Shown one piece after another: positions 52,001 through 62,890 of a stretch of DNA of 64,000 bases. Made by a program: the position numbers and the translations under genes. The notes under the pieces were generated by a model. That model worked only from the letters and a program-made list of their open reading frames with translations, was not told the DNA's origin and ran no database searches. Positions within the stretch are counted from its first letter, which is position 1, and every line of letters begins with the position of its first letter. Origin of the DNA: Eutreptiella sp. 'Long Island Sound 2002' (Eukaryota > Euglenozoa > Euglenophyceae > Eutreptiales > Eutreptiaceae); the NCBI GenBank assembly GCA_964036045.1, contig OZ038381.1, positions 151,670,352-151,734,351 of the forward strand, written 5' to 3'.

Positions 52001-53453
52001 AGAGCAAACCCTGGGGGGGGCTCGATAATACCCAAGCATGGGAGCGGGTACCGAGGACCATCCCCTGAAGGGGGGGGCATGTGTCACATCCTCACTTCAG
52101 AGCGATTGGTGGGTTAGGCGCCCAAATCCCACAGTAAGACAGGTAAGGTGCTGTAGCTGTCAGTAGCTGCAAGTATAGTATCAAGTATCAAGTCTCGGGT
52201 CCTGGCGGCGATTGTTCGGCATCCAAAAGACCCGTTAACCCATACCAGGCGCACTGGGTGCCGGCTGCTACGGTCACCACCACAGTGGCAGTGGCATACA
52301 CGGCCAACATAGGCGTCACACGACGACCGAGGTGGTCCCACAGGTCGAAAGCGACCACAACGATCCATCAGGCTACCCCAAGCTTCCCAAGGCCCGCCGG
52401 CTGGGGGAGAGTCCCCACGGGTCCTTCCTCGGGCGCACCATGTCCATATCCACGACGCGAGTCCAGAGTGGTACAGCCGAACGAGCTCCTCCTTAAGGGA
52501 TCGGGCATCAAGGCCGTCTTTTCCCTCGCCCCATTACCACGAAGGCCATACATGAGGGAGTCCTCATGCAGTGTGGGCGGAGGCGTCGACTCCTCAAACC
52601 ACCAGTTTCCCAGGCAGACTGACCGAGGTCAGGAGCACCGGAGGGCGCCATCCGACTGCAAGTGCGTCTGCGAGTCGGTAGGCTCACACTGGGACTGATG
52701 ATGGCGGACCGCGGACAACTGGGCTTCCCGCCTGGCGCCATCAGGATCTCCACATCACAGCGAATAGGGCACACAGTATCACGGGCACTCAAACAGAAGA
52801 ATGTACTTAGGTACTGGTCCAGTCTGGACCTTAAGTATAAGTATGTAAACGGCGACTCAGGGCGCCTTCGTATGCCGTTTCGCATCCCTAGGGGGGGAAA
52901 AACAGTCCACATCTCAGTGATGGGCCGATAACACTTAACATACAGACGCACATATCCTGGGGAACAGAAAAACAAGCAATAAGCGGGGTAAATAGGCGTG
53001 TAAACACACTCTGGATAGAGCGCCAAACCATGCCCAGTTTAGGATAAGGCATGTGCAGGAGGATGGAAAACGCCTGAGTTCAGGCCATATATAGGCGCGA
53101 CACACGTAGACTGGTCTGGATCCCACAAGTGCCATGGGACCAGACCACACACTCAAAAATCGCAATGCCGATGACAGCGGCATCCGTTGCGCAACGTCGT
53201 ATGGGCTTCAAGGCCCCAAAAGCTCAGGAAAAAGACGTCAGTCGCCCTACGTGGTTTCCGAAGGATTCAGCAGGGGGGGGGTGACTAATAGAAGTGAAAG
53301 AGAGGGGCCATCCTCCTCTGAATTCAGCAGGGGGGGGTAAATGGCCACTCTGATGGCAGGTAACCGAAAGATGTAAGAGAGCAAGCAAGTGAGGGACGAT
53401 CCGTCGACGACACAAGCGCTCAAACTGCATCAGAGGAGAGATCAGGGCGCTGA
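52001..53453 (-). other. Element A 3' non-pol region
   Basis: 1.45 kb downstream of the chromodomain. A 172-codon sense frame (52,508-53,026, begins MALYPECVYTPIYPAYCLFF) has a hydrophobic, Cys/Tyr-rich start but no family resemblance and an Arg/Ser-rich end; I do not call it a gene. A duplicated ATTCAGCAGGGGGGG occurs near 53,268 and 53,320. Confidence 0.4.
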
Positions 53454-54740
53454 TCAGGCACCCCTGGCTGCAATCGCCCGGGTGAGTGCTGCCAAGTTCG
53501 AGACGTGGATCTTGGTCTTGTGCCTGCGGATGTACTCTATGGAGGGAGTGTTAACCCGCGGCACGAACGGGGAGACGGGTTCCCAGGTGTCCTGGGACGA
53601 TCCATAGCCTCGCCAACGAACCTTGAACTCCAGGCCCCCGGATGCTGAGGCGTTCGGACGCTGAGCCAGGATCATCTCGACAGTATAGTCGTCCTGCTCA
53701 GCATAGTCGTCGTCCGAGTCAGCCTCGGGTTCCCGCACACGGAGCTGACTCTCGTGTCGCTCCCGGAACTGACCGTGACCCACCTTGATGCGATAGGTGT
53801 CCTCACCAATCCTGCGGACCACCTCTCCGGGTGTGAACCAGGTTTTGGTGCGGTGGGTGCCCATAGGGCGGGGTCTGAACACCCACACCGGGTCTCCCAC
53901 CATAAACCTTTGCGCTGTCGAGCTCAGGGCGGACTTCTGACGCTCAGCATGCTCCTTCTCGAGCTGCTGGCTGATGTCCCGCGCCGTTTGCTCTTGCCGC
54001 GCAAAGAATTCCTTGGCGTCCATAGCCATGCCATCACTAGACAAGGGAAGTCCCCGACCCAGGGGGTCCCTGCCGAACAGAATCTGGTGAGGGGACAAAC
54101 CACCCGGAGTGGGGGTGTCATGATGGGCCTTCAGAGCGGGCCACATCTCCTCAAACCAGTTCCGACGTGGATTGGTGATGTGAATCTTGCGCAGCTTCTC
54201 GAACAGCTGCCGTCCAGCCACTTCAGCCCGGCCGTTAGACCGGCTGAGATAGGCGACGCTCTTGGCATGACGTATTCCCATAAGGGAACACATAGCCTTG
54301 AACCAGCCTCCAGTAAACTTGGGCCCTCGGTCACTGCAAATGGTGCGGGGGATGTCAAAGACGGTCAGCCAATGACGAATCATCACGACTGCCACTTCCT
54401 TGGCAAGCAACCCCTTTTTGCGTGCCGGAACAGCTACTAAGTAGCCACTGTGGCGATACACACAAAGAACCACACAGTCAAAGGTCTCCTTGCCAATGTG
54501 CACTTCGGGCATGGAGAAGACGTCCATGGCCACGCTCTCCATGGACTGGTCAGGAACCGGGCTCCATTGGGCTTCCCCCTTGACGTTCCTGTTATCGCGA
54601 TTGCAGGCCTGACAGACCGAGCAACCCTTCCTGACCTTCTTGATGGCGGTGTAGAGACCGATATGGTCGATCTCGAACCGGCGTTGCATGTCCAGGGCTT
54701 GCTTCTTGACCCCTGGGTGCAGCATGGGGTAGCTCGAGCA
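53454..54740 (-). pseudogene. Element A integrase with chromodomain
   Basis: Integrase: zinc domain HPGVKKQALDMQRRFEIDHI ... CSVCQAC, catalytic Asp in ESVAMDVFSM, Asp in ICSDRGPKFTGG, Glu in SRSNGRAEVAGRQL. Then LSPHQILFGRDPL, a GDPVWVFRPRP-type C-terminal domain, and a chromodomain at the end (VEMILAQRPNASASGGLEFK, SSQDTWEPVSPFV). All catalytic residues are present. A frameshift near 54,740 separates it from the upstream pol frame. Confidence 0.9.
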
Positions 54741-55179
54741 CTCGGGACTCTGGTATTGGCAGCTTACCGTTCCGGTAAAGCTTGCCATCTTCCTCAGTCA
54801 GCCCCTTTGGCCACTTCTGCCCGTCATCAGGGTCGGTCACAGCCCTATACTCGGCCGCAAAGGCCTCAGACTTGGCGTAGTCGTCGGTCCAGTCGTCCTG
54901 GAGGCAACATTCCGGGAAGAGGTGCTTGTCGGACTCAGCTCCATCAGGGGCGAGTACTCTGACCGCTCTGCCCATCCTCATTCCGAGGGGGGCATCCGCA
55001 GCCATAACGACGAAGCATTTAACACCCTCCTCCTCCATCAGGCGCTCCATTTCAATGATCCTCTTGGCTTCAGCAGTCTCAGTTTCATCGCCATGGGCAG
55101 AGATATCCGTCATGCCCTTGCTGGCGGGATAGGCCCACCTGCTGAGACAGTCCGCCACGGTGTTATCCTTCCCAGGAAT
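54741..55179 (-). pseudogene. Element A RNase H end and pre-integrase linker
   Basis: After a TAA at about 55,180 the pol frame goes on with IPGKDNTVADCLSRWAYPAS, the last RNase H motif, and a linker to TEEDGKLYRNGKLPIPESR, which precedes the integrase zinc domain. It then leaves frame. Confidence 0.75.
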
Positions 55180-55518
55180 TTACACAACCGTGAGGTCGAA
55201 CTTGGACAAGGTCTCATGCCATCTTGCCCGTCGGGAGGCGGGACCAGAGGGGTTGTCCACGTGCTCTCTTTGCCACGACTGCAGACTCTGATGGTCGGTG
55301 CAGACGGTGACGGGATGGAGGGCTATGTACCCAGCCCATTTCCTGAGATCCATGACGATGGCATACGCCTCCTTTTCTCGGGGCGTCCACGTCCGTCTCT
55401 GGCCTTCCGCCAGGACTCGGCTCCAGACGGCCACGGGCACGTGCCTCCCATCGTCAAGCACTTGCTCCAACACAGCGCCAACGGCGTAGTCGGAAGCGTC
55501 GATGCGCAGGACGAACCC
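55180..55518 (-). pseudogene. Element A RNase H
   Basis: GFVLRIDASDYAVGAVLEQV (catalytic Asp), WTPREKEAYAIVMDLRKW (Glu), VTVCTDHQSLQSW (Asp) and TLSKFDLTVV. In frame with RT but separated from it by TGA at 55,519-55,521, and from its own last motif by TAA. Confidence 0.85.
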
Positions 55519-57693
55519 TCAGTCGGGATCCACGAGGTGCAGACCCACTGCGGATAGCAGCGCCTGCTTCATCCCCTCAAAGGCACGGTCGGAATCAGCA
55601 ACCCAGACCAGAGCCTTCTTGGACCCCTTCTCTCGGTTGTCCTTGAGCATGGCGGTCATGGGGGCTGCATACTCGGCATACATTTTGACATACCCCGAGT
55701 AGTAGTTGCAGAACCCCAGATACACCCGTAGCTCAGAGACCGTCTTGGGCTTTTCCCAGTGCTCAATGGCAGCCACCTTGCCAGGTATGGGCTTTCGCTG
55801 CCCGTTCCCAACTACGTGGCCAGCGAAGACCACCTCGCTTACCGCAATGGTGGCCTTGTCACTGCTGCCCGTGAGTCTGTGCCGAACCAGAAGGTCCAGC
55901 ACTCGAGTGACGTCCCTCTCATGTGCCTCCAGGAGCTCCTCGTAGCTCATAGTGGGGTCCCCGGACGCGATGATCACGTCGTCCACGAAGGGGTCCGCAC
56001 AGTCACGCACCGGTTCAAGCAGGTTTTGCAGCATCCGCTGAACAGCCGCATTGCCGTTGGTGACGCCCATGGGCATCACCTTCCACTGGAGAGGTCCAAG
56101 TGGAGTGCTCATGGCTGTGCAGGCACGGGACTCCTCGGCGAGAGGCATCTGATGATAACCTTGGTTCAGGTCAATCACCGTGAAGATCCTCCGCCGGTGT
56201 TGTTTTTGCAGCATGTCCTCAATGAGGGGCAGCGTATAGCTGTCGTGCTGCGTTTGGGCGTTTAGGCCGCGGTAGTCGACCACGAGCCGCCACTCACCGG
56301 CCACCTTCTTGGAGACGACGAAGCACGGAGAGGCCCACCCGGAGTGGCACGGCTCAAGCCAGCCTCTCTCGATGAAGTCACGGAGGATCTTCTCCATGGC
56401 CTCCTTCCTCTCGCCCCTCAGGGCAAACTCCCGGTGCCGATAAACACGGGGGTCCTGCTTCAGTCGTATCTTGGCCTCGCCATACGGTCCACGAACTGGT
56501 GGGGGAAACACAGGCTTTCCGCTGAAGAAGGTATCACCATACTTCTGCTTCAGTCTGGCCCTCAATGCCTGGATCTTGGGGCAATCATCGGACTCCGCCT
56601 TTGCTTTTCCGGGCACCTGGACCACTGAGCTTACTTGTGGGGTAGCGACCCCGCTCGGTTTTGGCTCAGGCGGTCTTCCCAGGTGGCCCAAAGGGCCATC
56701 TCTGGTCTTGCCTCGGAATAGATCGCCGTAGGTGGGTGGGTTACCGCCAGGCGGCTCGTCCTGGCTGGACATGTGATCCAGCACCCTCTGTACCAAGGTA
56801 TTCCCATCATAGGAACCGGAGACGATGGAGTCCACTTCCCACCGGGCTTTGTCCTGGCCTTTGTCCTCACGCTGGCTTCCCCGGTCGTGAAAGGGCTGAT
56901 CCATAAACCCCTGAATCAGATCCAACTCCTCTTCCGTGAGGGGGTCTTTCGATTCTCCGATGTCAAGAGGGGGAACCGCAAAGCATTGCCGCCAGGGCTC
57001 CGCTATGATGCGGTTGACCCACACGAGATCCGTGGCGTCGGCCTGATCAAGGCCCCCATCCACATAGTGGAATTCCGTTGGCCATCTCTGGGGTGGCATG
57101 GGCTGTCCCTTAGCGTCCTGATAGACACTCTCTCCAGCCGGTAGGACGACCTTGTTTAAGGTCATGTTGGTCAACGAGACCACCCAATGTCGGGTACTTT
57201 CCTCCTCGGTGCATCCCATAGGAACGACCAGCACTGCCTTGGAGCGGTCCTTGCGGATCTTCGCTACCGCTCTTGGAATGTCCCAACGGGGGCAATGGAT
57301 CCACATCAATCCCTGATGCGGACCCCAGTGCTTCTTCCACGCGGAGTCCTGTGCGCTCCAGTACTTCTCACAAACCCACAGATGGGCGGAGGTTCCTGAA
57401 GAGAACGCATCCAGGGCCAGATCCGAAGCTCCCAGGTCCGCAACAACTCGGCTCGCCACTTCCGGTATTACGCCGTACTCCTGGTTTGCTGGCCCAGTTG
57501 GCTCAGTGTCCAGCGCGGCCACTTCGAGCTGATTGCGTTCCGGCTGGATCCATTGGCATTCCACATGTTGCTCAGGTGACGATAGCCACGAGAGCTGGTC
57601 GTCCTGGTACAGGGTCATCGAGGCCTGGGCCGGGAGAACACCGGAGTCCTTCTCCATCATGAAGTCGTACCCAACGATCATGTCCCAGTCCAT
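55519..57693 (-). pseudogene. Element A protease end, methyltransferase-like domain and RT
   Basis: 724 open codons beginning MDWDMIVGYDFM, the last motif of the protease. Residues 85-185 match the D methyltransferase-like domain: LALDAFSSG (92-100), WIHCPRWDI (131-139, where D has YANPPFSQL), VLVVPMG (154-160), RHWVVSLTNM. The catalytic-type NPPF is lost. RT follows: KQDPRVYRHREFALRGERKE, WRLVVDYRGLNAQT, FTVIDLNQGYHQMPL, MPMGVTNGNAAVQRML, FVDD (569-572), AGHVV, YLGFCNYYSGYV. Motifs are intact. The protease active-site Asp is upstream in another frame and not clearly recognisable. Confidence 0.9.
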
Positions 57694-58135
57694 CTCGGCC
57701 TCGTAGAAGCGACCTTGCAGGAGGATTTCATTGCCGAGGTCTGGGCCTTAAGGTGCAACTTCCGCTCACGTCCCACTCGGCGCACGACGTGCAAGCTCAG
57801 GATGTCCGGCCGTTCCAGAAGGTCAACAAGCGACTGGTGCAGGTCGTGGACAATGGGCTCAGGCTGCCCATCTGCAGCATCCAGCTGCGGTCCGGGTGAT
57901 CCTCTGATACTCTCGGATAGATCTTGAAGTACGTCAAACACATTCTTGGTCGCGAATGAAGGTCGGGTGCAAGGGTTCGTGCCTTCACTTGCCCTCACCC
58001 CGCCACCGCGACTGTCGGGTGCCGTACCGCGGCATTCCCTTTGTGCTTACCGACTTCCGATTGGGATGGTGTGGCGCTTCCAACGACAGCATCCTGCTAC
58101 CGCCCTAGCTGGGGCCCTTGGCTGCAGGGGCTCCG
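57694..58135 (-). pseudogene. Element A gag-pol junction and protease N-part, broken
   Basis: A frame from 57,998 to about 57,750 carries SESIRGSPGPQLDAADGQPE and ILSLHVVRRVGRERKL, then a frame change leads to EILLQGRFYEAEMDWDM. This position and pattern suit the protease, but no DTG/DSG is visible. Several stops separate it from the gag end at 58,136. Confidence 0.5.
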
Positions 58136-59401
58136 CTAGGGGGCGTCGGTTGTGGAAGTAGGGGTATTCTCCTCCGCATCAACCTCGTTGACACCCTTCT
58201 TCCTCCTATTCCTAGGCTTCTTGTCCTTGTCCCTGTTCTGGCCGTTCTGGTTGTTCTCCTTGTTCTCGTTTACCGACCTGGGGACCCAGTTCCTCTTGAT
58301 CTCCTGGATCTCCTTGGCTAACTCGGTCCCCTGCGACATCAGCTTCGAGAGCTCGTCCTTGTCCACCTCCACTTTGGCCTCCCGGATACCCGCAGGTGCA
58401 CGCTTCTTCGACCCGTGCGCCTTCTTGTAGGCCTCCGTGTCAGCCTGGTGGGTGGGGCATGTTCGGTGGTCATGGTTGAAGCCTTTCTTCCTCCCATAAC
58501 ACACGAAACAGCCCTGAGGCTGAGCTGATATGAACTCCCCAAAGGACAGCGGAGGGTCGCCAATATGCCGGGGGTCCCTCTTCTCCTTCTTCTTCCAACC
58601 CGGCTGCAGGGGCTTCCAGCTTCCCCGGTTGCTCCCCGCGCCGTTGTCGGCCACGAAGGCACAAACGGCCATCTCGGCAGGCTCATCGTCGTCGTCATCG
58701 TCGACGAGAGCGTCATCGCCATCGGCTCCCGCTGGGACCATGGCAGCTTCCCCGCCAGGCACCTCGCCAATGTAGTTGACGTCGCGGTCGCCGGGCCTCA
58801 ACCCGCGGGTGTGGTGGAGGTTCCGGTACTCCTTGAGTACTTCCTCTCCAACCCACTCCAGGATCTCGTCGCAGCTCATCCGCGCCGGGATGGCCTGCAG
58901 ACGGATGGTCTGGCCGCTCACGTCACACCCGTCAAGGCGCCACATCGCGGTCTTCTCGCGATCGCCCGAGACGGTGATGAGGAGAGCGTTCCGCAGGGAG
59001 TGCCGTTTGACATCCCGGGCCACGTTCTTCCTCGTCCAAGCCACCACGTTCGTATGATACTCTTTGGGGAGCATCATCTTGACCGTGTGGTTGGATTTAG
59101 CCCGTCTGGCTTCCTCCTTGGTGACTCTCTTGATCCATGCCTCCGGCAGCATGGAGAGCAGGCGAGCCTGCTCGTCACCCTCGTTCCAGTCCTCAACGTT
59201 GCGACGGAAGAGGGTGTATTGCCCTCGGAAGTCTCGCCAGTCTTGTAGGCGGATCTCCCGTCCATCATGCTGAGGCTTGATGGACTTCCACCGCTTGGCA
59301 GCCACCTGCGGAGCGTCCACCCGCTCCTGCTCGTTGAGCCACTTCTTGGCTTCCTTGAGGGTTTTGATCTTCCCCTCCTTGGTTGCCACGAAGTATAGCT
59401 T
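58136..59401 (-). pseudogene. Element A gag, capsid and nucleocapsid part
   Basis: 417 open codons. Capsid-like region: WLNEQERVDAPQVAAKRWKS, FRGQYTLFRRNVEDWNEGDE, ARLLSMLPEAWIKRVTKEEA, CDEILEWVGEEVLKEYRN. An acidic run (Asp-rich) follows, then a zinc knuckle with unusual spacing CFVCYGRKKGFNHDHRTC (C-x2-C-x8-H-x-H-x2-C), and a Lys/Asn-rich basic tail. In frame with the preceding piece after TAA at 59,402-59,404, where element B has CAG. Confidence 0.8.
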
Positions 59402-60265
59402 TTAGAGCACTTCCGGCAGGCGGTACCTGAACCGTCTGAAGACATATTTCTCCGCATCTGCAGGATCCATGTCTTCAGTAACGGTCACCCCCCAATCGTC
59501 CAGCTTCTCCAAGAAGCGGTCGAGGTTGAGGGGGTTGCCATCGTACATGGGGGGCTTGATGTCCTTCAAGTCTTCCCACACGGCGGCATCCGCGGCCTTA
59601 GAGACCATGAACGCCGGCCGCGAGGTCGACCGAGGTTCCCATCGGCCTCGCCCAGGGACCCCCACGGCCGCCACGTCCATCTCCTCCATGGAATCCCTGT
59701 GGCTACGCAGCGGTTCCTCCATGTACGCTGAACCCAGATGTTCACGCCGTACCCCTTCCATGTATGCCTCCTCATCACGGCGCCGGCGGCTGCGTTCAGC
59801 AGCCTCCCGTCGTACACCACGCGGCGGGCTGATGTCGAACTCCTCCAGGTCTTGCTCCGCCAACATCCCGACATCCCACTCCACGTCTCCTCCGGGGACC
59901 TCATCGCTGAGTCCACCATAACGTCCGCCAGCCATTGGGATTGGCTCCGGGGCTGGCGCCGGGCGTCGGGGGCGTACCAGTGTCCGCGGTGGAGCACGAC
60001 GGTTGTGGTAGTCCGAACTGAGCCACTCATCACGCCAATCCCCACTGCCACTGCCGGGCGGCACACGCTCGTTGCGGCAGCCCGCGCTGTGGTGAGAGGG
60101 GGCGGTGAGAGAGGGGGCACTGGCGCTGGGGCGACTCCTGGGGGCTCTGCCGGGGGCGTGGGGTCTGCCTGGACCTGGTCCGGGTCCCCGGCCGTCGTCC
60201 GACGAGCCAGACTCCAGCGGTGGGTGGTCGCTTCCAACGCTCCCACGGGCTTCCAGCGCGTCCAG
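59402..60265 (-). pseudogene. Element A gag, middle part
   Basis: Same frame, between TAG at 60,266-60,268 (AGG in B) and TAA at 59,402-59,404. Pro-rich start, then GDWRDEWLSSDYHNRRAPPR, acidic GGDVEWDVGMLAEQDLEEFD, an Arg-rich helix, and PMYDGNPLNLDRFLEKLDDW, the usual entry of a Ty3 capsid N-terminal domain. Conserved in B. Confidence 0.75.
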
Positions 60266-60892
60266 CTACTGCTGCAGGCCGCTGATGACCTTGTTCACCG
60301 ACCTGGTCTGGCCCCTGGCGATGTCCAGCAGCTTCTGGGTGGCGGTGGCGACGCTGGCGCTCTTGACCATCTCGATCCTGGCGATGTCCAGCTCTCTCTG
60401 CGCGCGCGCGGCGACCCTGGCGATGCGAGTCATCTCGCCCTTGCCCGTGTCTACCTTGCGCTTCAGGGACTGGACCCTCCTGCGGAGGTAGACAATCCAC
60501 CGCCAGGTGGTATCCGGGTCGCGGTTCCCTGGTGGGTCGTCGGGGTCCCCAGGGGGTCCTCCAGGAGGGCCTCCGCCGTGTCCGCCCGGTCCAGGGGGTC
60601 CTCCCCCGCCCGGTGGTCCGCCTCCAGGGGGTCCACTTGGTGGGCGTCCTCCAGTGGGTCCTGTTGGTCCTCCGCCAGGGGGTCCCGATGGTCCTCCGTT
60701 AGGGGGTCCCGGTGGGTCCGAGGATCGGGGCCTTTTTGTGTAGTCAAAGTCTATGTCATCATCCTCGTCCATGTCGCCCCACCTGGGCGTCTCGGTCTCG
60801 GAAGACTCCGAGCTCCGGTAGGGAGGAGGGGGATCCTCATCCCCACCTTCCGGGTCCATGAGGACGTCTCCGCCTCCTCCGCCAGCCACTCC
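60266..60892 (-). pseudogene. Element A gag, PPPPY and Gly/Pro-rich part
   Basis: Same frame, after TGA at 60,893-60,895 (sense codon in B). Contains DEDPPPPYRSSES near the start, a long Gly/Pro-rich low-complexity run, and a helix VYLRRRVQSLKRKVDTGKGE. PPxY in Gag proteins is known as a late-domain motif that recruits WW-domain ubiquitin ligases; B has VPPPPYRS at the same place. Confidence 0.7.
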
Positions 60893-62710
60893 TCAGCGAT
60901 GTCGGCGGCCTCGTTCATCCCCGTCGCTCGCGTTGAAGAAGGGGTCCCTGTCTTGGGGGTGTCCGCCCGCTGGCCTCTGTGGCCTCTCGGGGTTCTTCCC
61001 CTTACCCTTCCTCCGTCGGTAGGCAGTGGGGCCACTGCTCCCACTGCTGCCCGTGTCGGCCTCGTCGAGCGTCATCTTGGAGGAGGCGTCCCCTTCGAAA
61101 AGCTTTCGAAGCGTCTCCACTCGTGATCCTCTCAGGAGAGTCTCGCGGCGGAGTTTGGCCTGTGCCTCCTCCATTGCGGCGGCGGTGGCTGCAGCAGCTC
61201 GCCCTTCGGCTTCCTCTCGGGCACGAGCCGCTTCGGCTTCCCGGGCCTGCTGCAGCCAAGCCTTCTCCGCTTCCAACGCCGCCAACTCCGCCTCCGTCTT
61301 GGCCCTCTCCTCAGCGACCTTCCGTCGCGCGGCCTCGATGGCGTCCTTCTTGGCGGCATCCGCCTGGGCCTTAGCCGTCGCTTCGGCGTGGGCCCTTTTC
61401 TCCGCCTCCTTCTTTGCCCTCTCTTGGGCCAGCGCCTCTTCCAGCGCCTTCACCTCAGCCTCCTTGCAGGCAATGGCCTCCTGCGTCAGGCGGGCTTCCT
61501 CGTCGGCTGCCGCCACCTCACGCTTGACCTCGGCAATCGCTGCCTGATGGGCGGCTGCGGCTGTGAGTCCGGCCGCAATGGCTGCCACGGTCGCAGCGTG
61601 GATGGCCATGCCATGCGCCCACTCCGCAGCATCCTGCTGGGCGATGCCGACGGCGCCCTCCACGGCAGCTTTCTGCTGCGTGGCCCGTTGCCGGGCAACC
61701 TGAAGGTTGCAGGGCACCCCACAGGCACGCTCACAGGCGCGCGCCACATCCCTTTGGTCGGGAGCGACGCTGCTGCTGGAGCTGGCCTGGTCCGCCGACA
61801 TCCTCCCGCGGTGGGCCGACTCGGCGTCGCTGCTGGGGCCTGACTTCCTCAGGTGCAGCTGACGGGGCTTGGCCTTGGCAGGTTTGGCGACTTGGAGGAA
61901 GTCACCAAGGGTGGTGTCGCCGGGGTGGTGACCGCCACTGGCCCGTTGGGGGCTGGGGGCTGGGGTTCCGCCCTTGGCGCCTTGGGCGGCTTCGGCGGCC
62001 AGTGATTCCTGGTACTCCCGCCACTTCTGGTCCCGCTTCCTGTCCCCGGCAGACCGCTTCTCCTTCCCCGGAGACGCGCTGCTGCTGCTGCCCTGCAGCC
62101 TGCGCTCGCTCCTCGGTTCCGGGAAGTTCTTCTCGATCATGTCCCACATGGAGACGTTGATCGAGGCGCCCGACGGGTACTCGTTGGGCTTCTCGTCCTC
62201 CTCAATCCCGTCGGGGCGCAGCCCTTTGCCGGGGCTGTCCGGCCGCGTCCAGACCCTCCAGCGCCTCTGCTGGAAGCGGAAGGCAAACCCTTCCACCCGC
62301 AGCCAGTCTTCGACTGCCTGCAGGCGGTCGGGGCCCATGTCCTGGCGGAGCTCGAAGCTCCCGGGCATGCCGCCTTCGCACTGGGGGTGGCTGTGGCGGT
62401 AGTGCTGTTCCCAAACCAACCCACGCAGTAGGCGCACTGCATGGGGGTGGGGCCGCGGCCACGTCTTGCCCGCTTCTTGCCAGTTTACCATGGCAGCGGG
62501 GAGCGTATTTGGTCTTGAAGTCCTTCGTGGGCTCTCGTTCCGCTCAACGGACTGGTCCTGGTGGTGGTTGTTGGAGCGGTTGACGTAGCACTGGACTGGG
62601 AGTGCGGCCGGTGCTGGTCGGCCGTCGGTTGTTGAGGTGGTTGACGCAACTGGGTGTGCGGCCTTGCTGGTCGGCCGATAGGACTCGCTGATGAGGGAGT
62701 TTTGGTCCAT
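60893..62710 (-). pseudogene. Element A gag, N-terminal coiled-coil protein
   Basis: 605 open codons from ATG at 62,710. A possible inner start is MVNWQEAGKTWPRPHPHAVR. Residues 100-200 are a Trp/Arg-rich globular part (GFAFRFQQRRWRVWTRPDSP). Around residues 330-350 lie the paired Cys RACERACGVPCNLQ. Residues 380-545 are a very long Ala/Glu/Lys coiled coil (KKEAEKRAHAEATAKAQADA type). The frame ends in a TGA that B lacks. A and B agree along the whole length. Likely a structural Gag N-domain; far longer than usual in Ty3/gypsy. Confidence 0.75.
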
Positions 62711-62890
62711 CCACCTCCTTCACGGTCGCGGCGCTTCCGTGGTCGCTCAGGTCGATGCTCTGGGCGACGCTGCGGGCCGCCGCGCTGCGCTGCAAGCTGC
62801 GAGCTGCGAGCTGCTGCGCCGCGCTGCTCGGGGTTGGTGGCCCCGAGTGGCACACGAGGGATGGGTAACCCCGCGGCGGTGGAACGTTTT

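Noticed and set aside
52508-53026. Envelope-like gene 3' of element A integrase
   Set aside because: The 172-codon frame has a hydrophobic start but no signal-peptide/transmembrane plan, and an Arg/Ser-rich end; not conserved in anything visible here.
60266-60895. Programmed stop-codon readthrough between element A gag parts
   Set aside because: Element B has sense codons at each stop position, so the stops are more simply private mutations.
61026-61547. Ser/Ala-rich plus-strand frames over the element A coiled coil
   Set aside because: Antisense shadow of the Ala/Glu/Lys coiled coil.
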